DNA from: Anaerolineales bacterium
Lineage (GTDB): Bacteria > Chloroflexota > Anaerolineae > Anaerolineales > Villigracilaceae
Length of the DNA stretch: 5,010 nt
NCBI GenBank assembly: GCA_025966435.1
Contig: JAICRQ010000286.1
Span: forward strand, 1-5,010
Direction of reading: 5' to 3'
Translations under genes and position numbers: made by a program
The notes under the pieces: generated by a model
Databases searched by the model: none
Told to the model about the DNA's origin: nothing
Seen by the model: the letters and a program-made list of their open reading frames with translations, nothing else
Part shown: piece by piece, positions 1 to 5,010 of the stretch
Layout: the number at the start of each line of letters is the position of its first letter
Position numbering within the stretch: the stretch's first letter is position 1

Positions 1-1125
1 ACGGTTCTTCACCAGCTCCAAGGCAGAGAACAGCCCGATATAGCGCGCATCGCCGACAGATGGATGTTTAGTTTTCAACTCTTCGAGCCGCGCACCGAGA
101 TGCTTTCCCACTTTCTTTGCATTCTCGAAGATCTTGTCTTCCTCATAGGCTTCGATCGTTGCCAGCGCGGCGGCACAGGCCAGCGCGTGACCGTTATACG
201 TCAAACCGGCATACAACACCTTATCATCGAAGAATTTCGCAATTTTTTCGCGAACGATCACTGCGCCGAGCGGCACATAGCCGGATGTAATTCCTTTAGC
301 CGTGGTGATGATATCTGGCACCACATTCCAGTGATTCACAGCGAACCATTCGCCGGTGCGTCCCCATCCGCTCATCACTTCGTCCGAGACCAGCAGAATG
401 CCATATTTGTCACAGATCTCACGTATCCGCGGCCAGTAATCGTCGGGCGGGATAATCAGACCGTTCGTGCCGGTTACGCCTTCCATGAAGATCGCCGCAA
501 TTTGATCCGGTCCTTCATACTCGATGATCTCTTCCACGTGTTTAATACACTGCTTGCAGCAATTGTTTCGATCGCCATTCTGGCCGAATGGACAGCGATA
601 ACAATAGGGATCAAGGAAGTGGACAACGCCCGGGATCGCTGGTTCGACGGGCAGGCGGCGATAGTCGCCGGTCAGCGCCATCGCGCCGTGCGTTGCACCG
701 TGATAGGAACGATAACGCGCCAGGATTTTGTGACGTCCCGTATAGAAACGGGCAATTTTGATCGCATTTTCATTCGCTTCCGCGCCGCCGAGGGTGAAGA
801 AGGTTTTCTTTAGATCTCCGGGTGTGATCTCTGCAAGCTTTTTTCCAAGCAAACCGCGCGGCTCAGTCGCCATGCCGGGGCTGGCAAAGGTCAGCTTCGC
901 TGCCTGATCCTGAATCGCCTTGACGACTTTCGGATGCTGGTGCCCGACATTTGTATTGACTAACTGCGATGCGAAATCGAGATATCGTTTTCCCTCCGCA
1001 TCCCAGAAATAAACGCCCTCTGCTCTGACCATCGGAATCGGATTCACCTGTCCCTGATTAGACCAGGAGTAGAAGGTGTACTCTTTATTGAGCTCAACAA
1101 TTTCTTTTGCGGTGAGATGTGTCAT
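1..1125 (-). CDS. Class III (omega) aminotransferase, PLP-dependent, C-terminus cut by window edge
   Basis: Reading the minus strand from ATG 1125-1123 gives an uninterrupted frame of 375 residues to the window edge. Family members are usually about 440-460 residues, so the last 60-80 are missing. The fold-type I, class III aminotransferase signature is complete: N-terminal Y-F-W-D-A-E-G-K-R-Y-L-D (39-50), GGAEANENAIK around 113-123, YHG at 141-143 (ring stacking on PLP), SDEVMSGWGRTG at 247-258 with the pyridine-binding Asp at 248, and TTAKGIT with the Schiff-base Lys at 277. The family transfers an amino group from amino acids, omega-amino acids or amines to a keto acid in the cytoplasm; the exact substrate is not readable here. 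An unusual cysteine group (C175, C178, C189, C190, C193) lies between the YHG and Asp motifs. The start is supported by GGAGAG three bases upstream. It is the third gene of the regulator-aminotransferase-aminotransferase unit, 67 bp after the previous stop. Confidence 0.93.
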   Translation of the reverse strand, partial: MTHLTAKEIVELNKEYTFYSWSNQGQVNPIPMVRAEGVYFWDAEGKRYLDFASQLVNTNVGHQHPKVVKAIQDQAAKLTFASPGMATEPRGLLGKKLAEITPGDLKKTFFTLGGAEANENAIKIARFYTGRHKILARYRSYHGATHGAMALTGDYRRLPVEPAIPGVVHFLDPYCYRCPFGQNGDRNNCCKQCIKHVEEIIEYEGPDQIAAIFMEGVTGTNGLIIPPDDYWPRIREICDKYGILLVSDEVMSGWGRTGEWFAVNHWNVVPDIITTAKGITSGYVPLGAVIVREKIAKFFDDKVLYAGLTYNGHALACAAALATIEAYEEDKIFENAKKVGKHLGARLEELKTKHPSVGDARYIGLFSALELVKNR

Positions 1126-1128
1126 GTT

Positions 1129-1134
1129 CTCTCC
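1129..1134 (-). promoter_or_regulatory. Ribosome binding site of the second aminotransferase
   Basis: On the minus strand this reads GGAGAG followed by AAC and the ATG at 1125. It fixes the start of the aminotransferase that runs off the left edge. It lies between the octamer repeat array and the start codon, so a hairpin in the array would end about 8 bases upstream of the Shine-Dalgarno sequence in the mRNA. Confidence 0.75.
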
Positions 1135-1142
1135 ATAGAATA

Positions 1143-1196
1143 GTACACACGTAAACAGGTACACATGTCTACTTGTTTACGTGTGTACCTGTTTAC
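1143..1196 (-). other. Two mutually exclusive hairpins within the octamer array
   Basis: Hairpin 1 pairs 1143-1157 perfectly with 1174-1188. Its pairing continues towards the centre at 1165/1166 with only a wobble (1158/1173) and one mismatch (1162/1169), making a 46-bp near-palindrome. Hairpin 2 pairs 1151-1164 perfectly with 1183-1196. Both use 1151-1157 and 1183-1188, so only one can form at a time. In unit terms the order is a-b-a-c-b'-a'-b', which allows pairing in two registers one octamer apart. No T-run follows either hairpin on the minus strand, so this does not look like a standard intrinsic terminator. It may affect mRNA stability or the expression ratio of the two enzymes, or may simply reflect how the repeat grew. 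Confidence 0.6.
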
Positions 1197-1198
1197 AT
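1143..1198. repeat. Seven-unit degenerate tandem octamer array, GTNNACNN
   Basis: Starting at 1143, 1151, 1159, 1167, 1175, 1183 and 1191, every 8-bp unit begins with GT and has AC at positions 5 and 6. The variable middle pairs are AC, AA, AC, CT, TT, GT, TT, and the 2-base spacers are AC, AG, AT, TT, GT, CT, AT. All 28 fixed positions match. GTNNAC is its own reverse complement in pattern, so the array reads the same way on both strands. It fills most of the 67-bp gap between the two aminotransferase genes and runs into the last codon and stop of the upstream one (TAA at 1195-1193). The flanks on either side do not continue the pattern. The function is unknown: it could be an expanded short repeat, a multi-site protein-binding array, or an RNA structure in the intercistronic region. 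Confidence 0.85.
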
Positions 1199-2491
1199 CT
1201 TCACTTCCTTTACGATCTCGGCATACACATTCAGCGTCTCGTCAACATCGGCGTCGCTGTGCGAGTAACTCAGGAACCAGGGCTCGCGAGGATCGTGGTC
1301 TGGCATGATGCCTCTCTCGATGGCTTTTTCCACAAGGTTAAGATACATGACATGGTCGCTGAGAGCCCAGTCGCGCTGGCAGGTCACCGCGTCCATGCCT
1401 AGGGAAAACGAGAACATCGCGGGATAACCGGTCATGGCAACAGGAAAACCGTTGTCTTCAAAGATGTCTCGCAAGCCGTCCATGAGGCGTTGCCCGCGGT
1501 GTTCAATGGTTTTGAGTATCGGCTTTGATTTCAACAAACTCAAGGTCGCATACGCCCCTGCCACGCCTGGTTTGTTGTTCGTATACGTCCCCCCTTGTGC
1601 CACCCCGTGCCCGATAATGGACATGATCTCTTTCTTGCCGCCGAATGCCGCAATGGGATAGCCATTCCCGAGCGCCTTCGCGTATGTCGCCAGGTCCGGC
1701 TTGATGTTGTAATATTCCTGCGCGCCGCCGTTCGCGATACGAAATCCTGTTTTCACTTCATCCAGGATGAACACGCATCCATACTCTTCGGTCTTCTTCC
1801 GAATTAGCGCGAGGAACCCATCCTGCGGGTTGATCGCGGCGCAGTTTCCCTGGCATGGTTCTGAGATCACTGCTGCGATCTGTTCGCCATACGACCGCAT
1901 AACGCGTTCAAATCCCTCGAAGTCGTTGAATGGGAGCGTGATAATGAACTCCCGCATCGACTTTGGAATCCCGGATGACCCTGGCACGGGAATTGGACTG
2001 CGTCGGTTCCCGTATGCTTCTACCGGCGCATAAGTGGACCACAATGTGTGATCGTGAAAGCCGTGATAGTTGCCTTCAAATTTCAGGATGAGATCACGTC
2101 CTGTATAGGCGCGTGCCACGCGGATCGCGTGCATCGTCGCCTCCGTCCCGGAACAGGCGAGGCGGACCATTTCCACAGCCGGAGCCATCTCGATGATCAT
2201 CTCCACAACCGCGACTTCAAGTTCGCCCGTCATCGCAAAGAGAATCCCCTTCTGGATCTCCTCAATGACTTTTTGGTCGACGTCATCGTAAGAATGCCCG
2301 AGGATGATCGGACCAAACGCCATCCGATAATCGATATATTTCCTTCCATCCACATCCCATAAATAGGCGCCCTTTGCCTTCTCGACGTATGGTGTGATTC
2401 CATCCCCCCAGTAACGAAAATTGGAATTGACTCCAAGCGGTATGATCTCCTGAGCACGTTTTTGCAATGCGAGCGTCTTCGAGCCAAACAT
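1193..2491 (-). CDS. HemL-like class III aminotransferase / aminomutase family protein
   Basis: A complete 432-residue PLP enzyme most like the glutamate-1-semialdehyde aminomutase branch of class III aminotransferases, in length and order of motifs. It has the LWDVDGRKYIDY segment (44-55), GPIILGH (60-66), SGTEATMHAIRVAR (114-127, phosphate and cofactor contacts), NYHG (141-144), FILDEVKTGFR with the cofactor Asp at 244, TYAKALGNGYPIAAFGG with the Schiff-base Lys at 272, and QGGTYTNNKP (299-308). True HemL enzymes usually read GKIIGGG(L/F)PVGA at the lysine and GT(L/F)SGNP further on. The departures here, together with the regulator neighbour, suggest a paralogue acting as a transaminase or aminomutase on another amino acid. 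That is inference; the substrate is unknown. The start at 2491 is fixed by GGAGG five bases upstream. It lies 17 bp after the regulator gene, so the two are almost certainly cotranscribed. Its stop codon lies within the octamer repeat array. Confidence 0.93.
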   Translation of the reverse strand: MFGSKTLALQKRAQEIIPLGVNSNFRYWGDGITPYVEKAKGAYLWDVDGRKYIDYRMAFGPIILGHSYDDVDQKVIEEIQKGILFAMTGELEVAVVEMIIEMAPAVEMVRLACSGTEATMHAIRVARAYTGRDLILKFEGNYHGFHDHTLWSTYAPVEAYGNRRSPIPVPGSSGIPKSMREFIITLPFNDFEGFERVMRSYGEQIAAVISEPCQGNCAAINPQDGFLALIRKKTEEYGCVFILDEVKTGFRIANGGAQEYYNIKPDLATYAKALGNGYPIAAFGGKKEIMSIIGHGVAQGGTYTNNKPGVAGAYATLSLLKSKPILKTIEHRGQRLMDGLRDIFEDNGFPVAMTGYPAMFSFSLGMDAVTCQRDWALSDHVMYLNLVEKAIERGIMPDHDPREPWFLSYSHSDADVDETLNVYAEIVKEVKM

Positions 2492-2496
2492 GATTT

Positions 2497-2501
2497 CCTC
2501 C
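2497..2501 (-). promoter_or_regulatory. Strong ribosome binding site of the HemL-like gene
   Basis: The minus strand reads GGAGG, then AAATC, then ATG at 2491, which is optimal spacing. It sits in the 17-bp gap after the regulator stop codon and decides the start of the aminotransferase. Confidence 0.85.
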
Positions 2502-2508
2502 GGATAGA

Positions 2509-3015
2509 TTAGTCTGTCGTTGCTGTCACTTCTTTTTCAGAAATCTCGCGCGCGATCCGTTCCGGTATCCGCCATTGATAGACATCTTTGAGGATCAACG
2601 GAACAATAGAGGTCGTCGTTTTGCGAACGCCGGGCACTTTTCGGACCACCTCGGTCACAAATTGATAGATCTCCGCTGTATCCTTTGCGACAATTTGGAT
2701 GCTCACGTCTGACTCCCCAATGCCGCACGCCACATAGCTAACATTATCGAACTCCGCCATCTTCTTAGCCACTTCCAGGATGCGATCCGATTCGACCTCC
2801 AGCCATATATCTGCGATTGTAGTGAGTCCAAAGGCTTGCGGCCTCGCTACCGCGCTGATGCGCACCACCCCTTCATTGACCATTCGATCGATCCGATAAC
2901 GTACAGCGCGTTCGGAAATATCTCCCATCCGCCGCGCGATCTCAGAAGCAGGCATGCGTCCATCTTCTAGTAAGAGATTGACAATTTTTATGTCGGTTTT
3001 GTCGAAATTGTACAT
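2509..3015 (-). CDS. Lrp/AsnC-family transcriptional regulator
   Basis: From ATG 3015 the protein is 168 residues, normal for the family. Residues 4-60 form the winged AsnC-type helix-turn-helix: FDKTDIKIVNLLLEDGR, then ASEIARRMG, then SERAVRYRIDRMVNEGVV with the basic recognition helix. Residues about 68-142 form the RAM effector-binding domain (IADIWLEVE, an AEFDNVSYVACGIGESDV stretch where the family's GxxD turn sits, and VPGVRKTTTSIVP). Such proteins assemble as dimers to octamers and respond to amino acids. A longer reading from TTG at 3057 is rejected because that codon lies in the proposed -10 box; the ATG has only a modest AGG six bases upstream. It is first in an operon with two aminotransferases, which by family habit are likely targets, along with its own promoter. 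The effector is unknown. Confidence 0.93.
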   Translation of the reverse strand: MYNFDKTDIKIVNLLLEDGRMPASEIARRMGDISERAVRYRIDRMVNEGVVRISAVARPQAFGLTTIADIWLEVESDRILEVAKKMAEFDNVSYVACGIGESDVSIQIVAKDTAEIYQFVTEVVRKVPGVRKTTTSIVPLILKDVYQWRIPERIAREISEKEVTATTD

Positions 3016-3056
3016 AGTTAGCCTATTTTCTTTCCGAAACCTACAGATGCCTTGCA

Positions 3057-3086
3057 ACTATACTGCATGGTCTTTATACAAGTCAA
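3057..3086 (-). promoter_or_regulatory. Sigma70-type promoter of the regulator-aminotransferase operon
   Basis: On the minus strand a -35 box TTGACT (3086-3081) is followed by an 18-base spacer and a -10 box TATAGT (3062-3057). Transcription would start near 3050, giving a leader of about 35 bases to the ATG at 3015. Both hexamers are close to consensus. This is the only good promoter I see before the three minus-strand genes. Confidence 0.65.
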
Positions 3087-3092
3087 GTCCAA

Positions 3093-3107
3093 TTGCTGGT
3101 TGGGCAA
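3093..3107. promoter_or_regulatory. Possible 15-bp palindromic operator upstream of the regulator promoter
   Basis: TTGC, seven bases, GCAA gives a 15-bp dyad centred at 3100, just upstream of the minus-strand -35 box. Lrp-type proteins typically bind imperfect palindromes of about this size near their own promoters. A looser inverted match (CTGGTTG at 3096-3102, CAACCAG at 3167-3173) is present in the same region. With only four-base arms the dyad could be chance, so this is a candidate only. Confidence 0.2.
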
Positions 3108-3215
3108 CTCTGAAGCTTGTAACATTCCTTTCCTTCAACACATCTAACAAATAACAACAGAGACGGCAACCAGGCTTACAGAACCCCTTCATTTCAATTT
3201 GAACCATATTTCACA

Positions 3216-3244
3216 TTGACGCAAGGTTGTCCAACAGGTATAAT
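3216..3244 (+). promoter_or_regulatory. Near-consensus sigma70 promoter of the S1-domain gene
   Basis: TTGACG (3216-3221), a 17-base spacer and TATAAT (3239-3244) match the housekeeping promoter consensus at eleven of twelve positions. Transcription should begin around 3251, giving a leader of about 33 bases. An A/T-rich stretch with a TTCAA-T-TTGAA dyad (3193-3203) lies just upstream and could act as an UP element or a binding site. The promoter predicts strong constitutive expression. Confidence 0.85.
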
Positions 3245-3271
3245 AAAAGCTTGGCATTATTCCAAACTTGC

Positions 3272-3276
3272 AGGAG
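3272..3276 (+). promoter_or_regulatory. Ribosome binding site of the S1-domain gene
   Basis: AGGAG followed by seven bases and ATG at 3284. This, and the position of the promoter, place the start at 3284 and not at the in-frame TTG at 3227, which lies upstream of the -10 box. Confidence 0.85.
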
Positions 3277-3283
3277 CAAAATT

Positions 3284-4057
3284 ATGACAACACCAGATAT
3301 CGCGTCAACAACGACGCTTGAACCAAAAACAAAATTAAGCGGAAAGATTCTCAAGACAACGCTGGCGGGCGCGCTGGTGGATGTGGGGCAAAGCATTCCC
3401 GGAGTGATTCACATTTCGCAATTGAGCAATGATCCAGTCAACAAAGTGGAAGATGTGATTCAGGAAGGACAGACGGTTGACGTCTGGGTTCGCCGCGTGA
3501 AGAAGGATCGCATCGAGCTGACGATGATTGAGCCGCTTGCCCTCGAATGGAAAGAAATCGAACCGGACATGGTCGTCAAAGGCAAGGTGGTCCGCCTGGA
3601 ACCCTACGGCGCATTCGTCGACATCGGAGCAGAACGCCCGGGCATGGTCCACGTCAGCGAACTGGCACATGGCTACGTCAAAACCCCAAACGAAATCGTC
3701 AAGGAAGGCGATGAAGTGGAAGCCAAAGTGCTGGATGTGAATCGCAAAAAGAAACAGATCAAACTGAGCATGAAAGCTCTGGAACCCGAGATCGAAGAGT
3801 TCAAGCCGGCGAAGAAAGAAAACAAACGGGAAAAGGGCAACAAGCGCGGTCCCAAAAAGGAAGTCAACGAGATGCCGCCTCAGGAAGAGGATAAGGAACC
3901 GGAAATGACCGCCATGCAGATCGCCTGGCAGGAAGCTCTCAATAAATCAAATGCGGATCGAGCTTTCAAGGTCAAGCGGCAGAAATCCAACGTTTCGCAG
4001 GAACAGGAAGAGATTCTCGAACGGACCATGAAGAAACGCCTCCCCACCGGTGGATAG
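3284..4057 (+). CDS. Two-domain S1 RNA-binding protein
   Basis: A complete 257-residue cytoplasmic protein. Two S1 (OB-fold) domains follow each other: the first about 15-83 (KLSGKILKTTLAGALVDVG, then PGVIHISQLS, then VDVWVRRVKKDRIELTM), the second about 95-165 (VVKGKVVRLEPYGAFVDIG, then PGMVHVSELAHGYV, then VEAKVLDVNRKKKQIKLSM). The second is the more canonical, with the G-FV-IG, G-VH-SE-- and K-I-LS signatures. A highly charged linker rich in Lys and Glu (166-207) leads to a C-terminal basic, probably helical segment (208-257) with an EEILERTMKKRLP end. S1 domains bind single-stranded RNA, so a role in translation or RNA metabolism is likely. It is much shorter than ribosomal protein S1 (four to six domains), so it is not that protein in the usual sense, though it may take over part of its role. 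It stands alone between its own strong promoter and a terminator. Confidence 0.9.
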   Translation: MTTPDIASTTTLEPKTKLSGKILKTTLAGALVDVGQSIPGVIHISQLSNDPVNKVEDVIQEGQTVDVWVRRVKKDRIELTMIEPLALEWKEIEPDMVVKGKVVRLEPYGAFVDIGAERPGMVHVSELAHGYVKTPNEIVKEGDEVEAKVLDVNRKKKQIKLSMKALEPEIEEFKPAKKENKREKGNKRGPKKEVNEMPPQEEDKEPEMTAMQIAWQEALNKSNADRAFKVKRQKSNVSQEQEEILERTMKKRLPTGG

Positions 4058-4066
4058 TTTTCGAAC

Positions 4067-4097
4067 AAAACAATCAGGCGTGTGCCTGATTGTTTTT
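4067..4097. terminator. Rho-independent terminator, probably bidirectional
   Basis: A perfect 13-bp stem (4067-4079 with 4084-4096) closed by a GTGT loop, with a GC-rich upper part (CAGGC/GCCTG) and a T-run (4093-4097, then further T-rich sequence) on the plus strand. It starts nine bases after the S1 gene stop. On the minus strand the stem ends in TTTTG, so it can also stop transcription of the convergent ligase gene, though with a weaker tail. The base of the stem overlaps the ligase stop codon (4098-4096). Confidence 0.9.
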
Positions 4098-5010
4098 ATT
4101 TAATTTCACTCAATTCGTTTAGGAATTTTTCTTTATTGGCAGTGCGAGCCGTCTTTCCGCTGGATGTCTTCAGAATCCATTTTGGTCCCACGACTTTTAC
4201 ATGTCGCAGGGCGATCGCCGAATTCTTCGTCACGTGGAGGCGGACGGCATCCGCAATTTTCTGCTGTTCCTCCGGGTCGTCTGAGTCACCTTCCGCGATG
4301 ATCACCACTTCCTCGGTACCCTGCGCCTCGTCGAACATGCCAAATGCCACAGACCGCCCGGCATGGACACCCGGCACTTCATAGGTCAGTGCTTCCAGAT
4401 CCTGAGGGTAAATGTTCTTGCCACCGACAATGATCATGTCCTTTTTGCGCCCGGAAACGAATACCTCCCCGTTCGAGATGTATCCGTAATCCCCTGTCAG
4501 GTACCATCCATCACGGAATGCCTTTTCGGTGAGCTCGGGGCGATTGAAATAGCCGGTCAGCATACAGTCACTTTGAATTGCGACCTCACCGATCCCCCGT
4601 TCAGGGGCTTCGTTCCCATTTTCATCCAGAACCTTGACTTTCACATTTTCCAAGGGCTGACCCGACGACATCATTTTCATGGAAGGACGATTGTCAAATG
4701 GGCCCTTCGCCACGCGTTCAACCATGAAGGCTTCCCGGTCAATCTCCTCGACAACGGGTACTCTACCCAACGGACTCTGGGTTACGCAAAAGACATTTTC
4801 CGCCATCGCATATGAAGTTTGCAACGCTTCGAAACTTAAGCCATATCCTTTGAACCGTTCATAAAACACGACATGGCTTTCCCAACGAACAGGTTCCGAA
4901 CAATTGATCACCGCGCGCAGCGAGGATAAATCTACGCCTTCGATGTGGCGGTCGCGAATCTTCTGCGCACAGAAGTTATAGGCAAAATTTGGGAGCCACA
5001 TCAAGGTGCC
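4096..5010 (-). CDS. Adenylate-forming enzyme, fatty-acyl-AMP ligase-like; C-terminal part, N-terminus beyond window
   Basis: The minus-strand frame is open from the right edge (5010) to TAA at 4098-4096, giving 304 residues; whole enzymes of this type have about 550-600. Numbered from the first visible residue: MWLPNFAYNF (4-13), a core strand SLRAVINCSEPV (30-41), the SYAMAENVF motif (66-74, the A5-like site for adenine and acyl groups), GEVAIQSDCMLTGYF (141-155), WYLTGD (169-174, ATP ribose Asp at 174), the hinge GRKKDMIIVGGKNIYPQDLE (187-206), and the catalytic C-terminal lysine in SSGKTAR (Lys 286). The YPQDLE wording after the hinge resembles fatty-acyl-AMP ligases more than classical acyl-CoA synthetases. 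The family activates a carboxylic acid as acyl-AMP and passes it to CoA or a carrier protein; which one applies here is not visible. It is convergent with the S1 gene and shares its terminator. Confidence 0.88.
   Translation of the reverse strand, partial: GTLMWLPNFAYNFCAQKIRDRHIEGVDLSSLRAVINCSEPVRWESHVVFYERFKGYGLSFEALQTSYAMAENVFCVTQSPLGRVPVVEEIDREAFMVERVAKGPFDNRPSMKMMSSGQPLENVKVKVLDENGNEAPERGIGEVAIQSDCMLTGYFNRPELTEKAFRDGWYLTGDYGYISNGEVFVSGRKKDMIIVGGKNIYPQDLEALTYEVPGVHAGRSVAFGMFDEAQGTEEVVIIAEGDSDDPEEQQKIADAVRLHVTKNSAIALRHVKVVGPKWILKTSSGKTARTANKEKFLNELSEIK

Noticed and set aside
64..813. Plus-strand open frame of 249 residues
   Set aside because: It lies wholly over the minus-strand aminotransferase, whose frame carries all class III motifs; the plus-strand translation shows no domain and has no Shine-Dalgarno site.
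1143..1198. Octamer array as an intrinsic terminator or CRISPR
   Set aside because: There is no T-run after the hairpin on the transcribed strand and the stem is A/T-rich; the units are 8 bp with 2-bp variable gaps, far from CRISPR repeat and spacer sizes.
1193..2491. Naming the gene hemL
   Set aside because: Only general family motifs match; active-site wording and the gene context differ from glutamate-1-semialdehyde aminomutase.
3016..3057. Longer N-terminus of the Lrp-type regulator from TTG 3057
   Set aside because: The TTG falls within the proposed -10 box, the extra 14 residues match nothing in the family, and ATG 3015 gives the standard Lrp start just before the helix-turn-helix.
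3227..3283. Longer N-terminus of the S1 protein from TTG 3227
   Set aside because: The codon lies in the promoter spacer upstream of TATAAT, whereas ATG 3284 has AGGAG at ideal distance.
3335..3670. Minus-strand open frame opposite the S1 gene
   Set aside because: It is a shadow of the S1-domain coding frame; no ribosome binding site or recognisable domain.
4363..4815. Plus-strand open frame of 150 residues
   Set aside because: It is antisense to the conserved C-terminal domain of the ligase and has no supporting signals.

Overview
The window looks like ordinary chromosomal DNA from a free-living bacterium of moderate G+C. It has sigma70-type promoters, clear Shine-Dalgarno sites and a rho-independent terminator. 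The combination of an Lrp-like regulator with class III aminotransferases, a two-domain S1 protein with a basic tail, and a fatty-acyl-AMP-ligase-like enzyme would fit a member of the Chloroflexota (Anaerolineae type). That placement is inference from protein style, not a database match.

Left part, minus strand, positions 3086 down to 1: a three-gene transcription unit. A TTGACT-N18-TATAGT promoter precedes an Lrp/AsnC-family regulator (3015-2509). It is followed after 17 bp by a HemL-like class III aminotransferase (2491-1193). After a further 67 bp comes a second, different class III aminotransferase (1125 to beyond the left edge). The second enzyme is open through the window edge and is the true gene of that stretch; the long plus-strand ORF over it is a shadow. 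The likely logic is an amino-acid-responsive regulator controlling two PLP enzymes that move amino groups on amino or omega-amino acids. The substrates cannot be read from the sequence.

The junction of the two aminotransferase genes holds the most unusual element: seven consecutive 8-bp units of the form GTNNACNN (1143-1198). Because GTNNAC is self-complementary in pattern, the array can form two mutually exclusive hairpins shifted by one unit, and its outermost unit supplies the stop codon of the upstream aminotransferase.

Middle part, plus strand: a near-consensus promoter (TTGACG-N17-TATAAT, 3216-3244) drives a monocistronic gene for a 257-residue protein with two S1 RNA-binding domains (3284-4057). 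A strong hairpin terminator (4067-4097) ends it and probably also serves the convergent gene.

Right part, minus strand: the C-terminal 304 residues of an adenylate-forming enzyme related to fatty-acyl-AMP ligases (4096 to beyond the right edge).

Apart from the octamer array I see no mobile element, CRISPR, RNA gene or obviously new multi-gene system. The longest gene-free stretch is the 268-bp divergent promoter region 3016-3283.
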